From Cydia pomonella (Eukaryota; Arthropoda; Insecta; Lepidoptera; Tortricidae): a stretch of DNA of 64,000 nucleotides. Each line of letters starts with the position of its first letter. The stretch's first letter is position 1. The translations under genes were made by a program, and so were the position numbers. The notes below the pieces were generated by a model. That model ran no database searches and was not told the DNA's origin. It saw nothing but the letters and a program-made list of their open reading frames with translations. Where the stretch lies: positions 8,370,001 through 8,434,000 of the forward strand of contig NC_084711.1 in NCBI RefSeq assembly GCF_033807575.1, in the 5' to 3' direction. Positions 60,101-64,000 of this stretch are shown in pieces.

Positions 60101-63100
60101 TTTTTTTAATAAATACATACCTACTTCAAAGCATATTGCGTTACTTTCAACGCACGCGTTTGAGATCAAACAAGATTTGAAAATTCAAAGAATAACTTAA
60201 TTTCCCATGATTGTCCTCAGTGCCACTCTACAAGAACACACATCTGGACATCGATGTGAACAACAAGAGCGACCGCATTGAGTGGGGACATGCACGCTAC
60301 CAGGCCACGTTCAGGCCGGACCAAGCTTATGAGATGTGTATTCAGTGGGCCGTCGCGTCAGGGAACATCGTCGCCGAGCTGGTGAGTAGCAGAAAATAAA
60401 GAACCATTAGATTACATAAATAAATAAAATAATAAATAGTATAGGACATCCTTTAGGATTAACGTCTTTAACCTTAGGTACTTGTTGTCATCGCGTACCA
60501 GACCATGTTCTTATCCAACCAGATATACAAAATATGCATACCTAATACCTACATCGGATAGGCCGTCGTGTCCAGAGACATCGTTGCCGATCTTATGGAC
60601 ATCACAAAATACATATTTAGTACCTTTGATCTGCCGCCATTGCGTTTAAACGTCGCGATTAGAGCAGATTTTAGTTTTACAAGTAGGATTATAATACACA
60701 CAAAACCTTAAAACCTGTTATTCATGTTTACAGGACCATTCGGTCACAATCACAACCACAACTGAGTATACATAAAATAGTAACAGCCATTTTTAACTCT
60801 TGATTTGTGGACTGATTGCGATCACAATTATTAGGTTGCGAAATCTGTAAATTCCTGTTCTGAATCGAAAACTTGGCCGTTATTTTTAACATCATTGTCA
60901 ACTTTTTATGTGTACGAGTTTGTGTAATTTATTTCTAAATCGCTGGCTGACCAATTAACGTGTTCAGACATTTGTATTTTTGTATAAACTTTTATTCCAT
61001 TTTCTAGATCTTTGGCTGGGCGCGCAAAGCACAGAACTGCAGGCTACAGATGGTCCCGATCCCAGCGGACCCTCTCGCCTTGCCGTTCACGCTCAAGTCA
61101 GACCCTCTGCGCGGACCGATCTACGTGCCGCTCAACGAGGAGCCGCTGCTTAGAAACAAAAACGCGCTGTTTGAAGGTATCTAACTTTACCTTACCTGTA
61201 TCGACACTTTACCCATCAGGCAGCGAGTAGGTTGGATTCTCGGATTCTGAGCTCGCAAAGCGCAGAATAGCCGGCTACAGATGGTCCCGATCCCAGTGGA
61301 CCCTCTCGCCTTGCGATTCACGCTCAAGTCGGACTCTGCGCGGACCGATATACGTGCCGCTCAACGAGGAGTGGCTGCTTAGAAACAAAAACCCGCTGTT
61401 TGGAGGTAACTGTATGATAACTTCACCTACGCTTTACCTATCAGAGAGCGTATAGGTTGGTGAATTGCAGGCTTTTATACAATATTTACACACTTACCGA
61501 GACTCAGCAAACGTCTACAAGCTCCAAGCCTGTACAAACGCTTGATTGCCATGTACAGACTAAGTGTGTTATTGTGTTCCGGTCAGGCTACATTGTATTC
61601 CGCATCGGATCGTGGACAAGTTCTTGCAAGCTCACGCAAGCCAAGCTAAACACCCCGTTCACATGCTTGTGATTGTGGATGCTTGTCGAGACATTCCAAT
61701 CGTGTAAATGTAGCATTACAGCGTTTAGTTTTTTTCCTCATTGATGCTTGTAACTTTTTAGTACCTATTGATGAAACATAATACCACTTTTGCGTCTACA
61801 TTTGATCAAGGAGTATCATCCTTCCGTATTGGTAATCATATCATAAATCATTGGTCACATTGGTGGGAGTAATGGGCCTCTCAAGATTAAAATTATGAAA
61901 TTTTGATAAACTATGAGCGCAATCATTTATTATTCAAAACAGTTTAGTGTGTACAAATATACACAGCATTTAATTTACGTTTTGCTTTGTAAATTCGTGT
62001 TATTGTGGTGTACATTTTCCTGTTATTGCATTTGTTCACGCCCACCGACCTAAAAGTAATATATAATGAATTATTGTCACAATTTGTTATTTTTAACATT
62101 TAGGTCAACGTTGTTTGATTGCACCGGGATTTTCTACGCGATATGAATTGACGGCAACCTCAATTTATAGTGAGCAGTGATACAATATCAACTTATACAA
62201 AAATAGATTGCTACCTTTGTTGTTCACTGATTATTATTTTTTTTTCTTGGGAAAACTTACAGCTAATGTAACAAAATAGGTTTCGAAATAAAAACAGTAA
62301 CATGACGTGCGAAATTGCAGAATTAATAATAACTATTATGCTTATAATTATGTTGCTTGACAGTGGACATATACAAAGATAAAACTAATAATATATACTG
62401 ACTTACATGGTCCCGGTATTTGTTTTATACGTATCCAATAGCACGTCACTACTATTAACTGGCAATACTGACAATTAATTATGTTTTTGACATGCTACTT
62501 CATTTATTAAATAACACAAATCTTTCTATGACACATTTACAAAGCTAAGTGGCCGGCAGATTTTAACTGTATTCTGATGACGAATAAATAAGGCAGATTA
62601 CTTAAATAAATAGCTTTTAATAAGACATTTTACGTCATAAGTGAATTTTGGTATCGGGTTCTTCCCATAGGCTTTGGGGTGTATTAAGTTCGCGATGGTC
62701 TCAAAAGTCACAAGTTATGGAAAATGCGATAGTTTCGCATGTAAATTAAATTAAATATTTTTATGCTACCAATTATGAGTTCAGTTACACATTGGACAAA
62801 GAACTTCAAACAGCAGCTGGCTCTAAAATTTTATTTCGGCTCACACGAGCGGAGACCAGATAATCCTGACGGCTAGACTGATGTTGGCAGTACATCTTAG
62901 TCCTAGGGTTTGAAATGATACCAGCTTAAAACGACTTTAAAGTTTTGAATTTAGATTAAAATTTTGATCTTGAATCTCTTTCCAGACTCGCATCGTGATA
63001 GATTTAACACCATAGAACCTTAACGTCTTTTGTTTCTTTAGGCTTCCCAGAAGACACCTGGCTCGAGCGATTATTCCTCTTCCAAGAGGCGATTGTCGGT

Positions 63101-63273
63101 CGGTTCGGCTTCATAAAGTGTACTGTGGAGAGCACGTCGCACGCGGCCGGCGTCGGCGACCACCTGTACGTGCACGTGACCGGCAACATGTTCATCCTGA
63201 TCATCACCACGGTCAAGAGCGAGCAGAAGGCGAGGGGCACGCGCCGGACCAACAAGCCACTCAACGCCAGCAG
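25924..63273 (+). CDS. DEPDC5: DEPDC5/Iml1, GATOR1 subunit (24 exons seen, 3' end outside window)
   Basis: Exons: 25924-25966, 26503-26637, 28050-28219, 29455-29721, 30171-30313, 32127-32314, 32708-33185, 39393-39535, 40109-40300, 41032-41250, 46653-46811, 49259-49476, 50125-50208, 50536-50663, 50884-51058, 51561-51758, 55595-55674, 57093-57164, 57597-57795, 58439-58544, 59146-59370, 60221-60381, 61008-61176, 63042-63273. The phase is continuous throughout (4184 nt, 1394 codons plus 2 nt). The product follows animal DEPDC5 block by block: N-terminal domain, SABA domain, middle regions, DEP domain, C-terminal domain. With NPRL2 and NPRL3 it forms GATOR1, the RagA/B GAP at the lysosome that turns TORC1 off when amino acids are low. 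About 100-200 C-terminal residues are probably missing past 64000. Exon 8's acceptor (ACAAAG|T) is the least certain. Confidence 0.94.
26141..26371. repeat. TA-flanked pogo/Tc1-like MITE
   Basis: Ends CAGTAGTACCTCTCTGATTC and GGATCACCGAGGACCTACTG are inverted and each borders TA. Internal 190 bp is AT-rich and non-coding. In DEPDC5 intron 1. Confidence 0.65.
26826..27026 (-). repeat. tRNA-derived SINE, copy 2
   Basis: Same SINE as 21450-21665, in DEPDC5 intron 2, antisense to the gene. Read on the minus strand: A box TGGCCTAGTGGG, B-box region GTTCAAATCCTGGTAAGGGC, tail end AGCCTTATTGAGCTTACTGT. Confidence 0.8.
27546..27957. repeat. Pogo-like MITE remnant
   Basis: ACAGTAGAATCTGTTTATTATGA at the left resembles the reverse complement of the right end, TCATTATAAGCGAATTTTACTGTA. 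The inside has AATTATAATGAAGT and CATTGTAATGAAGTCGG, suggesting tandem diverged ends. Non-coding, in DEPDC5 intron 2. Confidence 0.5.
28835..29159 (+). repeat. GGGTTCCGTACCC-type SINE, copy 2, with 5S rRNA-like segment
   Basis: Shares both ends with the copy at 18537-18768. Between them, 29031-29096 reads GGTTCTCATCCAATCCCCGA, then AGTTAAGCAACGTCG and CAGTACTTGGATGGGTGACC. That is the second half of a 5S rRNA gene, containing much of the internal promoter. The outer arms form an inverted pair (GGGTTCCGTACCC against CGGAACCC). Confidence 0.82.
29983..30020. repeat. Perfect 38-bp palindrome
   Basis: ACGAAAATAAAGTGAATAA is followed directly by its exact reverse complement, with no spacer. It is in DEPDC5 intron 4. 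Confidence 0.9.
30791..31413. repeat. 623-bp MITE with TTAA ends
   Basis: TTAACACATTCACTGCCAG at the left and CTGGCAGTGAATATGTTAA at the right are near-perfect inverted repeats, closely related to the 90-bp MITE at 21211-21300. The motif GGTGGGCGCTCG occurs near 30830 and 31280, and a related CACCTGGTGAGCGC near 30922. In DEPDC5 intron 5. Confidence 0.78.
31695..31825. repeat. MITE, copy 2 (partner at 18985-19117)
   Basis: Begins AACCCTTTGACCGC, contains CAATATCAACCTTCGTGCAA and CCGACAAGGTT, and ends near GAGTTAAT. It is the reverse of the partner copy. In DEPDC5 intron 5. Confidence 0.65.
31883..32050 (+). repeat. Lepidopteran interspersed repeat, copy 1 of 4
   Basis: ACTACGTCGGTGGCAAACAA, then CATACGGCCCGCCTGATGGT and CCTGCAACTCCAGAGGAGTT. 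Matching copies: 38213-38334 (minus), 42625-42680 (minus, short), 51290-51345 (plus, short). Probably the 3' end of a LINE-mobilised element. Confidence 0.75.
33623..37832 (-). CDS. Secreted polysaccharide lyase family 8 (PL8)-like protein, nested in DEPDC5 intron 7
   Basis: Three minus-strand exons with matching phase: 37832-37697, 36853-36702, 36043-33623, giving 902 residues. Exon 1 encodes a signal peptide (hydrophobic FYYFVFLIGSLTCVFGG), so the protein should be secreted. Exon 2 is an acidic/polar linker. Exon 3 alone encodes about 806 residues: an all-alpha toroid with the PL8 signature NWWDWQIG (Trp229/Trp230), a cleft block DGSFIHHRNVPYTGLFGNVL, and then the beta-sandwich domains. PL8 enzymes cleave hyaluronan, chondroitin or xanthan by beta-elimination and are mainly bacterial. 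The single giant exon and family distribution suggest horizontal transfer. Compared with pneumococcal hyaluronate lyase (numbering from memory), His399 is kept (His347 here), but Asn349, Tyr408 and Arg462 align with Gln297, Phe356 and Leu410. It may therefore bind rather than cut glycans. Confidence 0.88.
36340..36581 (-). repeat. GGGTTCCGTACCC-type SINE, copy 3
   Basis: Reverse orientation: starts CCGACCAAGTGCGAGTCGGA and ends TCGGGTACGGAACCCTAAAA. It has the GGCAACAGAAATACATCATA segment but no 5S-like part. It lies in intron 2 of the PL8-like gene. Confidence 0.8.
37371..37636. repeat. MITE with about 100-bp TIRs
   Basis: The left arm contains AAGTCACCTGCAATA, GGTCATAC and AGCAACTTTTACTATGGG; the right arm has CCCATAGTAAAAGTTGCT, GTATGACC and TATTGCAGGTGACT. 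The ends read TACAGG and CCTGTA. In intron 1 of the PL8-like gene. Confidence 0.8.
38093..38215. repeat. MITE pair member with adjacent perfect hairpin
   Basis: CTGCCTCTGCTGTAA (38079-38093) and its reverse complement (38098-38112) form a 15-bp hairpin with a 4-nt loop. It runs into CATGGTTCCATTTTTATCGC and ends GGTGACAAATGATAAAGAGC. The second half repeats at 48027-48140. Confidence 0.7.
38213..38334 (-). repeat. Lepidopteran interspersed repeat, copy 2 of 4
   Basis: Reverse complement of the repeat at 31883-32050: GTAACTCCTCTGGCTGGAGT, CTTACCATCAGGCAGGCCGT, TTGCCACCGACGTAGTATA. It is followed by a short TA microsatellite (38333-38348). Confidence 0.75.
39393..51758 (+). CDS. DEPDC5: DEPDC5 exons 8-16: linker, low-complexity and middle domains
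   Basis: These exons encode residues 475-980. Exon 8 is a basic/serine-rich linker ending DIHHSLGDILSTG. Exon 9 carries the conserved RALINPFDPS and KLTSNRRRW. Exon 10 is unusual: about 20 residues of charged HRES/HREN-type repeats. Exon 11 is a conserved linker with SGALNILGTVL. Exon 12 begins GVDWKSLTIPACLPITTDYF, a strong family signature. Exons 13-16 follow with FLLSIGRIFHKLTL, IHYRYRFHAP, WNYMDHYIC and ALKYWRFRTLLLP. Introns 9, 10 and 12 contain decayed copies of the preceding exon. Confidence 0.92.
40330..40490 (+). pseudogene. Echo (decayed duplicate) of DEPDC5 exon 9
   Basis: Starts about 30 bp after the exon 9 donor and repeats its second half: AACGGGCG-TTGATCAA, CCATGTCACC-like, TGACCAGTAATAGGCG, GCATATATTGCCTAAAGGTGA. 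The copy crosses the exon/intron border (TAAAG|GTGA), so it is a DNA-level duplication. It carries insertions and frame breaks. Confidence 0.85.
41281..42470 (+). repeat. Tandem array of about six decayed copies of DEPDC5 exon 10
   Basis: Copies start near 41281, 41502, 41725, 41903, 42081 and 42255, each right after a TCTAG- or TTGG-type acceptor. Period is 221 and 223 bp for the first two, then 178, 178 and about 174. Each unit repeats CGACTGGAGA-like, CAGCAATA, GGCCATCGAGA, GTAGGTCTCCGTTGATCAA and ACAACCATCCCATTTACCA, ending with the donor region GTGAGTTCATTTGTTATTA. In the exon 10 frame each has an early stop (CAATAG or CAATAA), so they are not coding. Confidence 0.88.
42625..42680 (-). 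repeat. Lepidopteran interspersed repeat, copy 3 of 4 (short)
   Basis: CTTACCATCAGGCGGGCCGT, then ATGCTTGTTTGCCACTAACG and an A-run. Matches the end of the copy at 38213-38334. Confidence 0.7.
43488..43610 (-). repeat. LINE-like 3'-end fragment
   Basis: TTTAAACTTTATTGAACATC, then GAATGGCAGACTTGATGCC and TTCTCTATCAGTTAATCAGAG. Resembles a widespread moth retroelement end; assigned from memory. Confidence 0.45.
43800..43825. repeat. TA microsatellite
   Basis: About 13 consecutive TA/AT dinucleotides in DEPDC5 intron 10. Confidence 0.9.
44090..44985 (+). pseudogene. Jockey-type LINE reverse transcriptase fragment
   Basis: Read through one frameshift (near 44170) and a TAA (44646), it gives a continuous reverse transcriptase: SDYRPISILPFLSKVLERLV, QSGFRPGHSTATAL, LLDFSNAFNTVDF with the first catalytic Asp, GVPQGGVLSPLLF, HLYADDLQIY with the catalytic pair, and WSRSCGLKVNPSKTQ. 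Endonuclease and 3' end are absent. In sense orientation in DEPDC5 intron 10. Confidence 0.88.
45255..46634 (+). pseudogene. RTE-like LINE, reverse transcriptase to 3' end, multiply broken
   Basis: Begins mid-domain with NYRGISLLSVVGKLYAKIL, then QAGFRKGMGC, CAFVDLEKAYDRV, GVRQGCVASQWLFNLF, CLLYADDLVLLA, a conserved thumb (VYLGILFTRDG, LMYGSESW, MLRWFGHV) and the C-terminal GRGRPRWTFSDQI and AYPFGK. In-frame stops occur near 45518, 45868, 46048, 46066, 46186 and 46360. The 3' tail is a TATG repeat (46618-46633). It ends about 20 bp before the start of DEPDC5 exon 11. Confidence 0.88.
47695..47822. repeat. Palindromic MITE
   Basis: TATCTCTATTTATTGCACGC, then AATTATATTGC(TA)TCCC, is mirrored by GGGACGGCAATATAATAAT, GCGCGTGCGATCGAGATAG. 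In DEPDC5 intron 11. Confidence 0.65.
48027..48140. repeat. MITE, second copy of the 38107-38213 repeat
   Basis: ATCATGGTTCCATTTTTATC, ACTTGTCACTATGCC, GTAGAACGTGACAGGCATGG, TGACAAATGATAAAGAGCC. It includes the internal inverted pair GTCACTATGCCTGTCAC / GTGACAGGCATGGTGAC. Confidence 0.75.
49488..49576 (+). pseudogene. Echo of DEPDC5 exon 12
   Basis: Starts 12 nt after the exon 12 donor. It repeats the exon's middle part (about 49288-49380): CTTCCTGCAGATTACGA, CGGTCTCTTCAGGGCGACTA, CCTTATGTCAGACTACAATT, CTCCCAGATGA. Roughly three-quarters of positions match. It has no GT donor of its own and is in another frame. Confidence 0.82.
50236..50286. repeat. Third copy of the ACAGTACATA repeat
   Basis: ACAGTACATATTACTACTAC, CACACTAGTGCAATAATTAG; relatives at 6024 and 6217. 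In DEPDC5 intron 13. Confidence 0.55.
51290..51345 (+). repeat. Lepidopteran interspersed repeat, copy 4 of 4 (short)
   Basis: CGTCAGTGGTAAACAAGCCT, CATCTGATGGTAAGGGGTCA, CCATAGCCTAT; a diverged copy of the repeat at 31883-32050. In DEPDC5 intron 15. Confidence 0.65.
52757..52875. repeat. Palindromic MITE, strong hairpin
   Basis: GCATCAGACC at the left mirrors GGTCTGATGC at the right. CATGAGTTGCGTTCTCGCGC with GCGAGTCCATAC mirrors GTATGGAGTCGC with GCGCGAGAACGCAACTCATG. The loop is about 17 nt. In DEPDC5 intron 16. Confidence 0.85.
53060..53345. other. GC-rich island within DEPDC5 intron 16, unassigned
   Basis: A stretch rich in CpG (CGCGGCCGCGG, GCGCTCACGCGGCGGCGCC, GGCGGCACTCGCGGCC) in otherwise AT-rich intron DNA. 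Open frames exist on both strands (53053-53352 minus, 53168-53377 plus), but no domain or family is recognisable. Could be a transposon piece or a regulatory CpG-rich segment. Confidence 0.5.
53500..54940 (+). other. Part of DEPDC5 intron 16, nothing recognised
   Basis: AT-rich intron sequence without a convincing open frame, repeat pair or palindrome visible by eye. Confidence 0.6.
54943..55137 (-). mobile_element. Penelope-like element pLTR fragment, reverse orientation
   Basis: Read on the minus strand it matches 2565-2762: GGTGGTGGATTGTTATATTT, GCGTATTTATTTTTGCGGTG, CATGTAAAAATACGCAAGTA, GCGGATTAGCAAAGTAA. It then runs into the start of the PLE ORF (AACGCCTGATTCTATT), where codon 3 has become a stop. 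The fragment begins 18 nt past the predicted hammerhead cleavage site. Next to it (55126-55162), CAATCCACCACCG and CGGTGGTGGATTG form a hairpin. Confidence 0.8.
55180..55395. repeat. Interspersed repeat, copy B (partner at 8490-8705)
   Basis: Shares GACATCCA, CTGCGCCAT, GTACAGCGCCATCT, ACCTATCAAATTCTAA and CTCAATCAATGTATCTTTGC with copy A. It directly adjoins the reversed PLE fragment. Confidence 0.7.
55595..63273 (+). CDS. DEPDC5: DEPDC5 exons 17-24: DEP domain and C-terminal region
   Basis: Residues 981-1394. Exons 17-18 are short, GC-rich linkers of low conservation. Exons 19-20 encode the DEP domain (about residues 1035-1125): a helix starting ASLADIVERM, HAFVSIYAIHWL, and a wing ending RFVVGYYMYHIL. 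Exons 21-24 hold the C-terminal domain: FENEWMEVEV, DIDVNNKSDRIEW, a substrate-like block PIPADPLALP, and FLFQEAIVGRFGFIKC. Exon 24 ends in phase 2 at GCCAGCAG|GTAAT, so at least one more exon follows outside the window. Exons 19, 22 and 23 are echoed by pseudo-copies in the next introns. Confidence 0.93.
57879..58005 (+). pseudogene. Echo of DEPDC5 exon 19 (first copy)
   Basis: Repeats 57672-57800 at above 90% identity by eye, including a run of about 55 identical bases (CGCACGCCTTCGTCTCCATA onward). It reaches across the donor (ATGGAG|GTAA). A TAG interrupts the exon frame near 57980, and the upstream part of the exon and its acceptor are missing. It is the least decayed echo in the window. 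Confidence 0.9.
58121..58175 (+). pseudogene. Echo of DEPDC5 exon 19 (second, deleted copy)
   Basis: CACACTGGCTTCAGG is joined to CATATCACAGAGGTAAAATTG and ACATCATTTGACA. These match the exon 19 echo (ACACTGGCTCCAGG, CATATTATGGAGGTAAACTTG, TCATCATCTGATT) with an internal deletion of about 30-40 bp. Confidence 0.65.
59146..59370 (+). CDS. DEPDC5: DEPDC5 exon 21 (family-variable, acidic)
   Basis: 75 codons beginning DPTDYVRPLGDLQSFENEWM, the conserved start of the C-terminal region, then a variable serine/proline part. It ends in a very acidic stretch (DNIDPDYMHCDNDND). The donor A|GTCAGT is a modest consensus but fits phase with exon 22 (AT|G across the junction gives Met). Confidence 0.85.
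60556..60597 (+). pseudogene. Echo of the end of DEPDC5 exon 22
   Basis: GGATAGGCCGTCGTGTCCAG, AGACATCGTTGCCGATCTT resembles the exon's last bases GTGGGCCGTCGCGTCAGG, GAACATCGTCGCCGAGCTG. About 38 bp at roughly three-quarters identity. Weaker than the other echoes but in the same relative position. Confidence 0.6.
61251..61460 (+). pseudogene. Echo of DEPDC5 exon 23
   Basis: Repeats 61020-61230 with a shift of about 231 bp and around 90% identity: GGCTACAGATGGTCCCGATC, GTGCCGCTCAACGAGGAG, CTTAGAAACAAAAAC. It continues past the donor (GAGGTAAC) into the intron (TTTACC, ATCAG, TAGGTTGG). A short deletion (GACCCTCTGCG to GACTCTGCG) breaks the frame and the acceptor is lost. Confidence 0.9.
61680..63041 (+). 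other. Rest of DEPDC5 intron 23, nothing recognised
   Basis: AT-rich, no convincing gene or repeat pair seen. A good acceptor (TTTGTTTCTTTAG) ends it at 63041. Confidence 0.6.
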
Positions 63274-64000
63274 GTAATATGTGCCACATAAAAGTAACTA
63301 CATATTTATATTTTTTCACCACACCAGGTCGTAAAGGAAAGGATCTCTTGATTGTTCAAAAGACTTTTGAGTTAGTTCCTCATTTTGGCTGGTGGAATTG
63401 ACTTTTAAGTGATGATAATAAATTTAATAGCGTTAATTTGAATATTATTTGTAATGTTTTACAGTTAGTATTTTCCTCGGGATTGTGTGACTGAAGTTTT
63501 GTGTTTCACTCGGTGGCAAAGTTTGTTTAGTCCTCGTGCCTTTAAACCCTGCAACGCTCAAGATTCCATTTTCGAACCACTTACTACGCTCGTGATCAAT
63601 ATTAGCATGAGTGGTTAAAAAACAACTTTGCCCCCTTGTAAAACCAATATTTATACACTTCAGTATAGTTTGATGTTTTAAAAAAATGTTAATGCAAAAA
63701 TATAAGGACTTGATACCATAGATAGGGCATTTTCTAGCAGCTGTTTTTCTCCAAAGATCATCCGACATCGGATCGGACACAATTTCATTTCATTAATTGG
63801 TATCCATCATCTACTTGTAACTTTTTTCACTTGGTGGAAGAGGTCAAGTGAAACTTCAAATTCACGATTTGTTTTTTTTTATGTTTCCAATATATTGTGT
63901 CAGTATTCATTTTGTACGTAGATAAAACAAAAAGATACGGTACAGGTATAAAAAAGGTACAGGTATAAATAGTTTAGCAATCTTTTGTCAACTTGGCGAC
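63274..64000 (+). other. Start of DEPDC5 intron 24
   Basis: No further DEPDC5 exon is recognisable before the window ends. A minus-strand open frame at 63445-63780 has no recognisable family. Confidence 0.6.

Overview
The window looks like nuclear DNA of an insect, most probably a moth or butterfly. It is AT-rich, has spliced genes with GT/AG introns, and is packed with short transposon remnants of types common in Lepidoptera: tRNA-derived SINEs, a 5S-related SINE, palindromic MITEs, LINE 3' ends and a Penelope-like element. No bacterial operons, CRISPR arrays or viral genes were seen. The species cannot be named from the sequence.

Layout. 1-5480: two head-to-tail, almost identical Penelope-like element (PLE) units, each encoding a reverse transcriptase fused to a GIY-YIG nuclease; each has a candidate hammerhead ribozyme lying over the stop codon. 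5481-8900: repeat-rich intergenic DNA. 8941-12304 (+): a complete four-exon DUF229 sulfatase-like membrane protein. 12588-14347: a hAT transposon with matching TIRs and an 8-bp target duplication, internally deleted and carrying a LINE RNase H fragment. 14400-20800: a field of MITEs, SINEs and a dead Tc1/mariner copy. 20857-24166 (-): a SWEET-type sugar transporter whose last exon was not found. 24400-25260 (-): the 3' end of a LINE with a restriction-like endonuclease. 25924 to beyond 63273 (+): DEPDC5/Iml1, the Rag-GAP scaffold subunit of GATOR1, in at least 24 exons. All 24 junctions were placed by hand and keep phase; the 3' end lies outside the window.

Two things inside DEPDC5 stand out. 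First, intron 7 holds a complete antisense three-exon gene (33623-37832) for a secreted polysaccharide-lyase family 8 (PL8) protein. One 2.4-kb exon carries almost all of the enzyme, which suggests horizontal acquisition, yet several catalytic positions appear substituted. Second, at least six DEPDC5 exons (9, 10, 12, 19, 22, 23) are each followed, within the next intron, by one or more decayed DNA-level copies of the same exon ('echo exons'). Exon 10 has about six such copies in tandem.

The host genes (DUF229 protein, SWEET, DEPDC5, PL8) show no sign of forming one pathway. SWEET and DEPDC5 are divergent neighbours that both relate loosely to nutrients (sugar transport, amino-acid sensing to TORC1), but nothing in the sequence shows shared control. 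All exon boundaries are inferred from splice consensus, phase and protein similarity recalled from memory; no database search or transcript was available.
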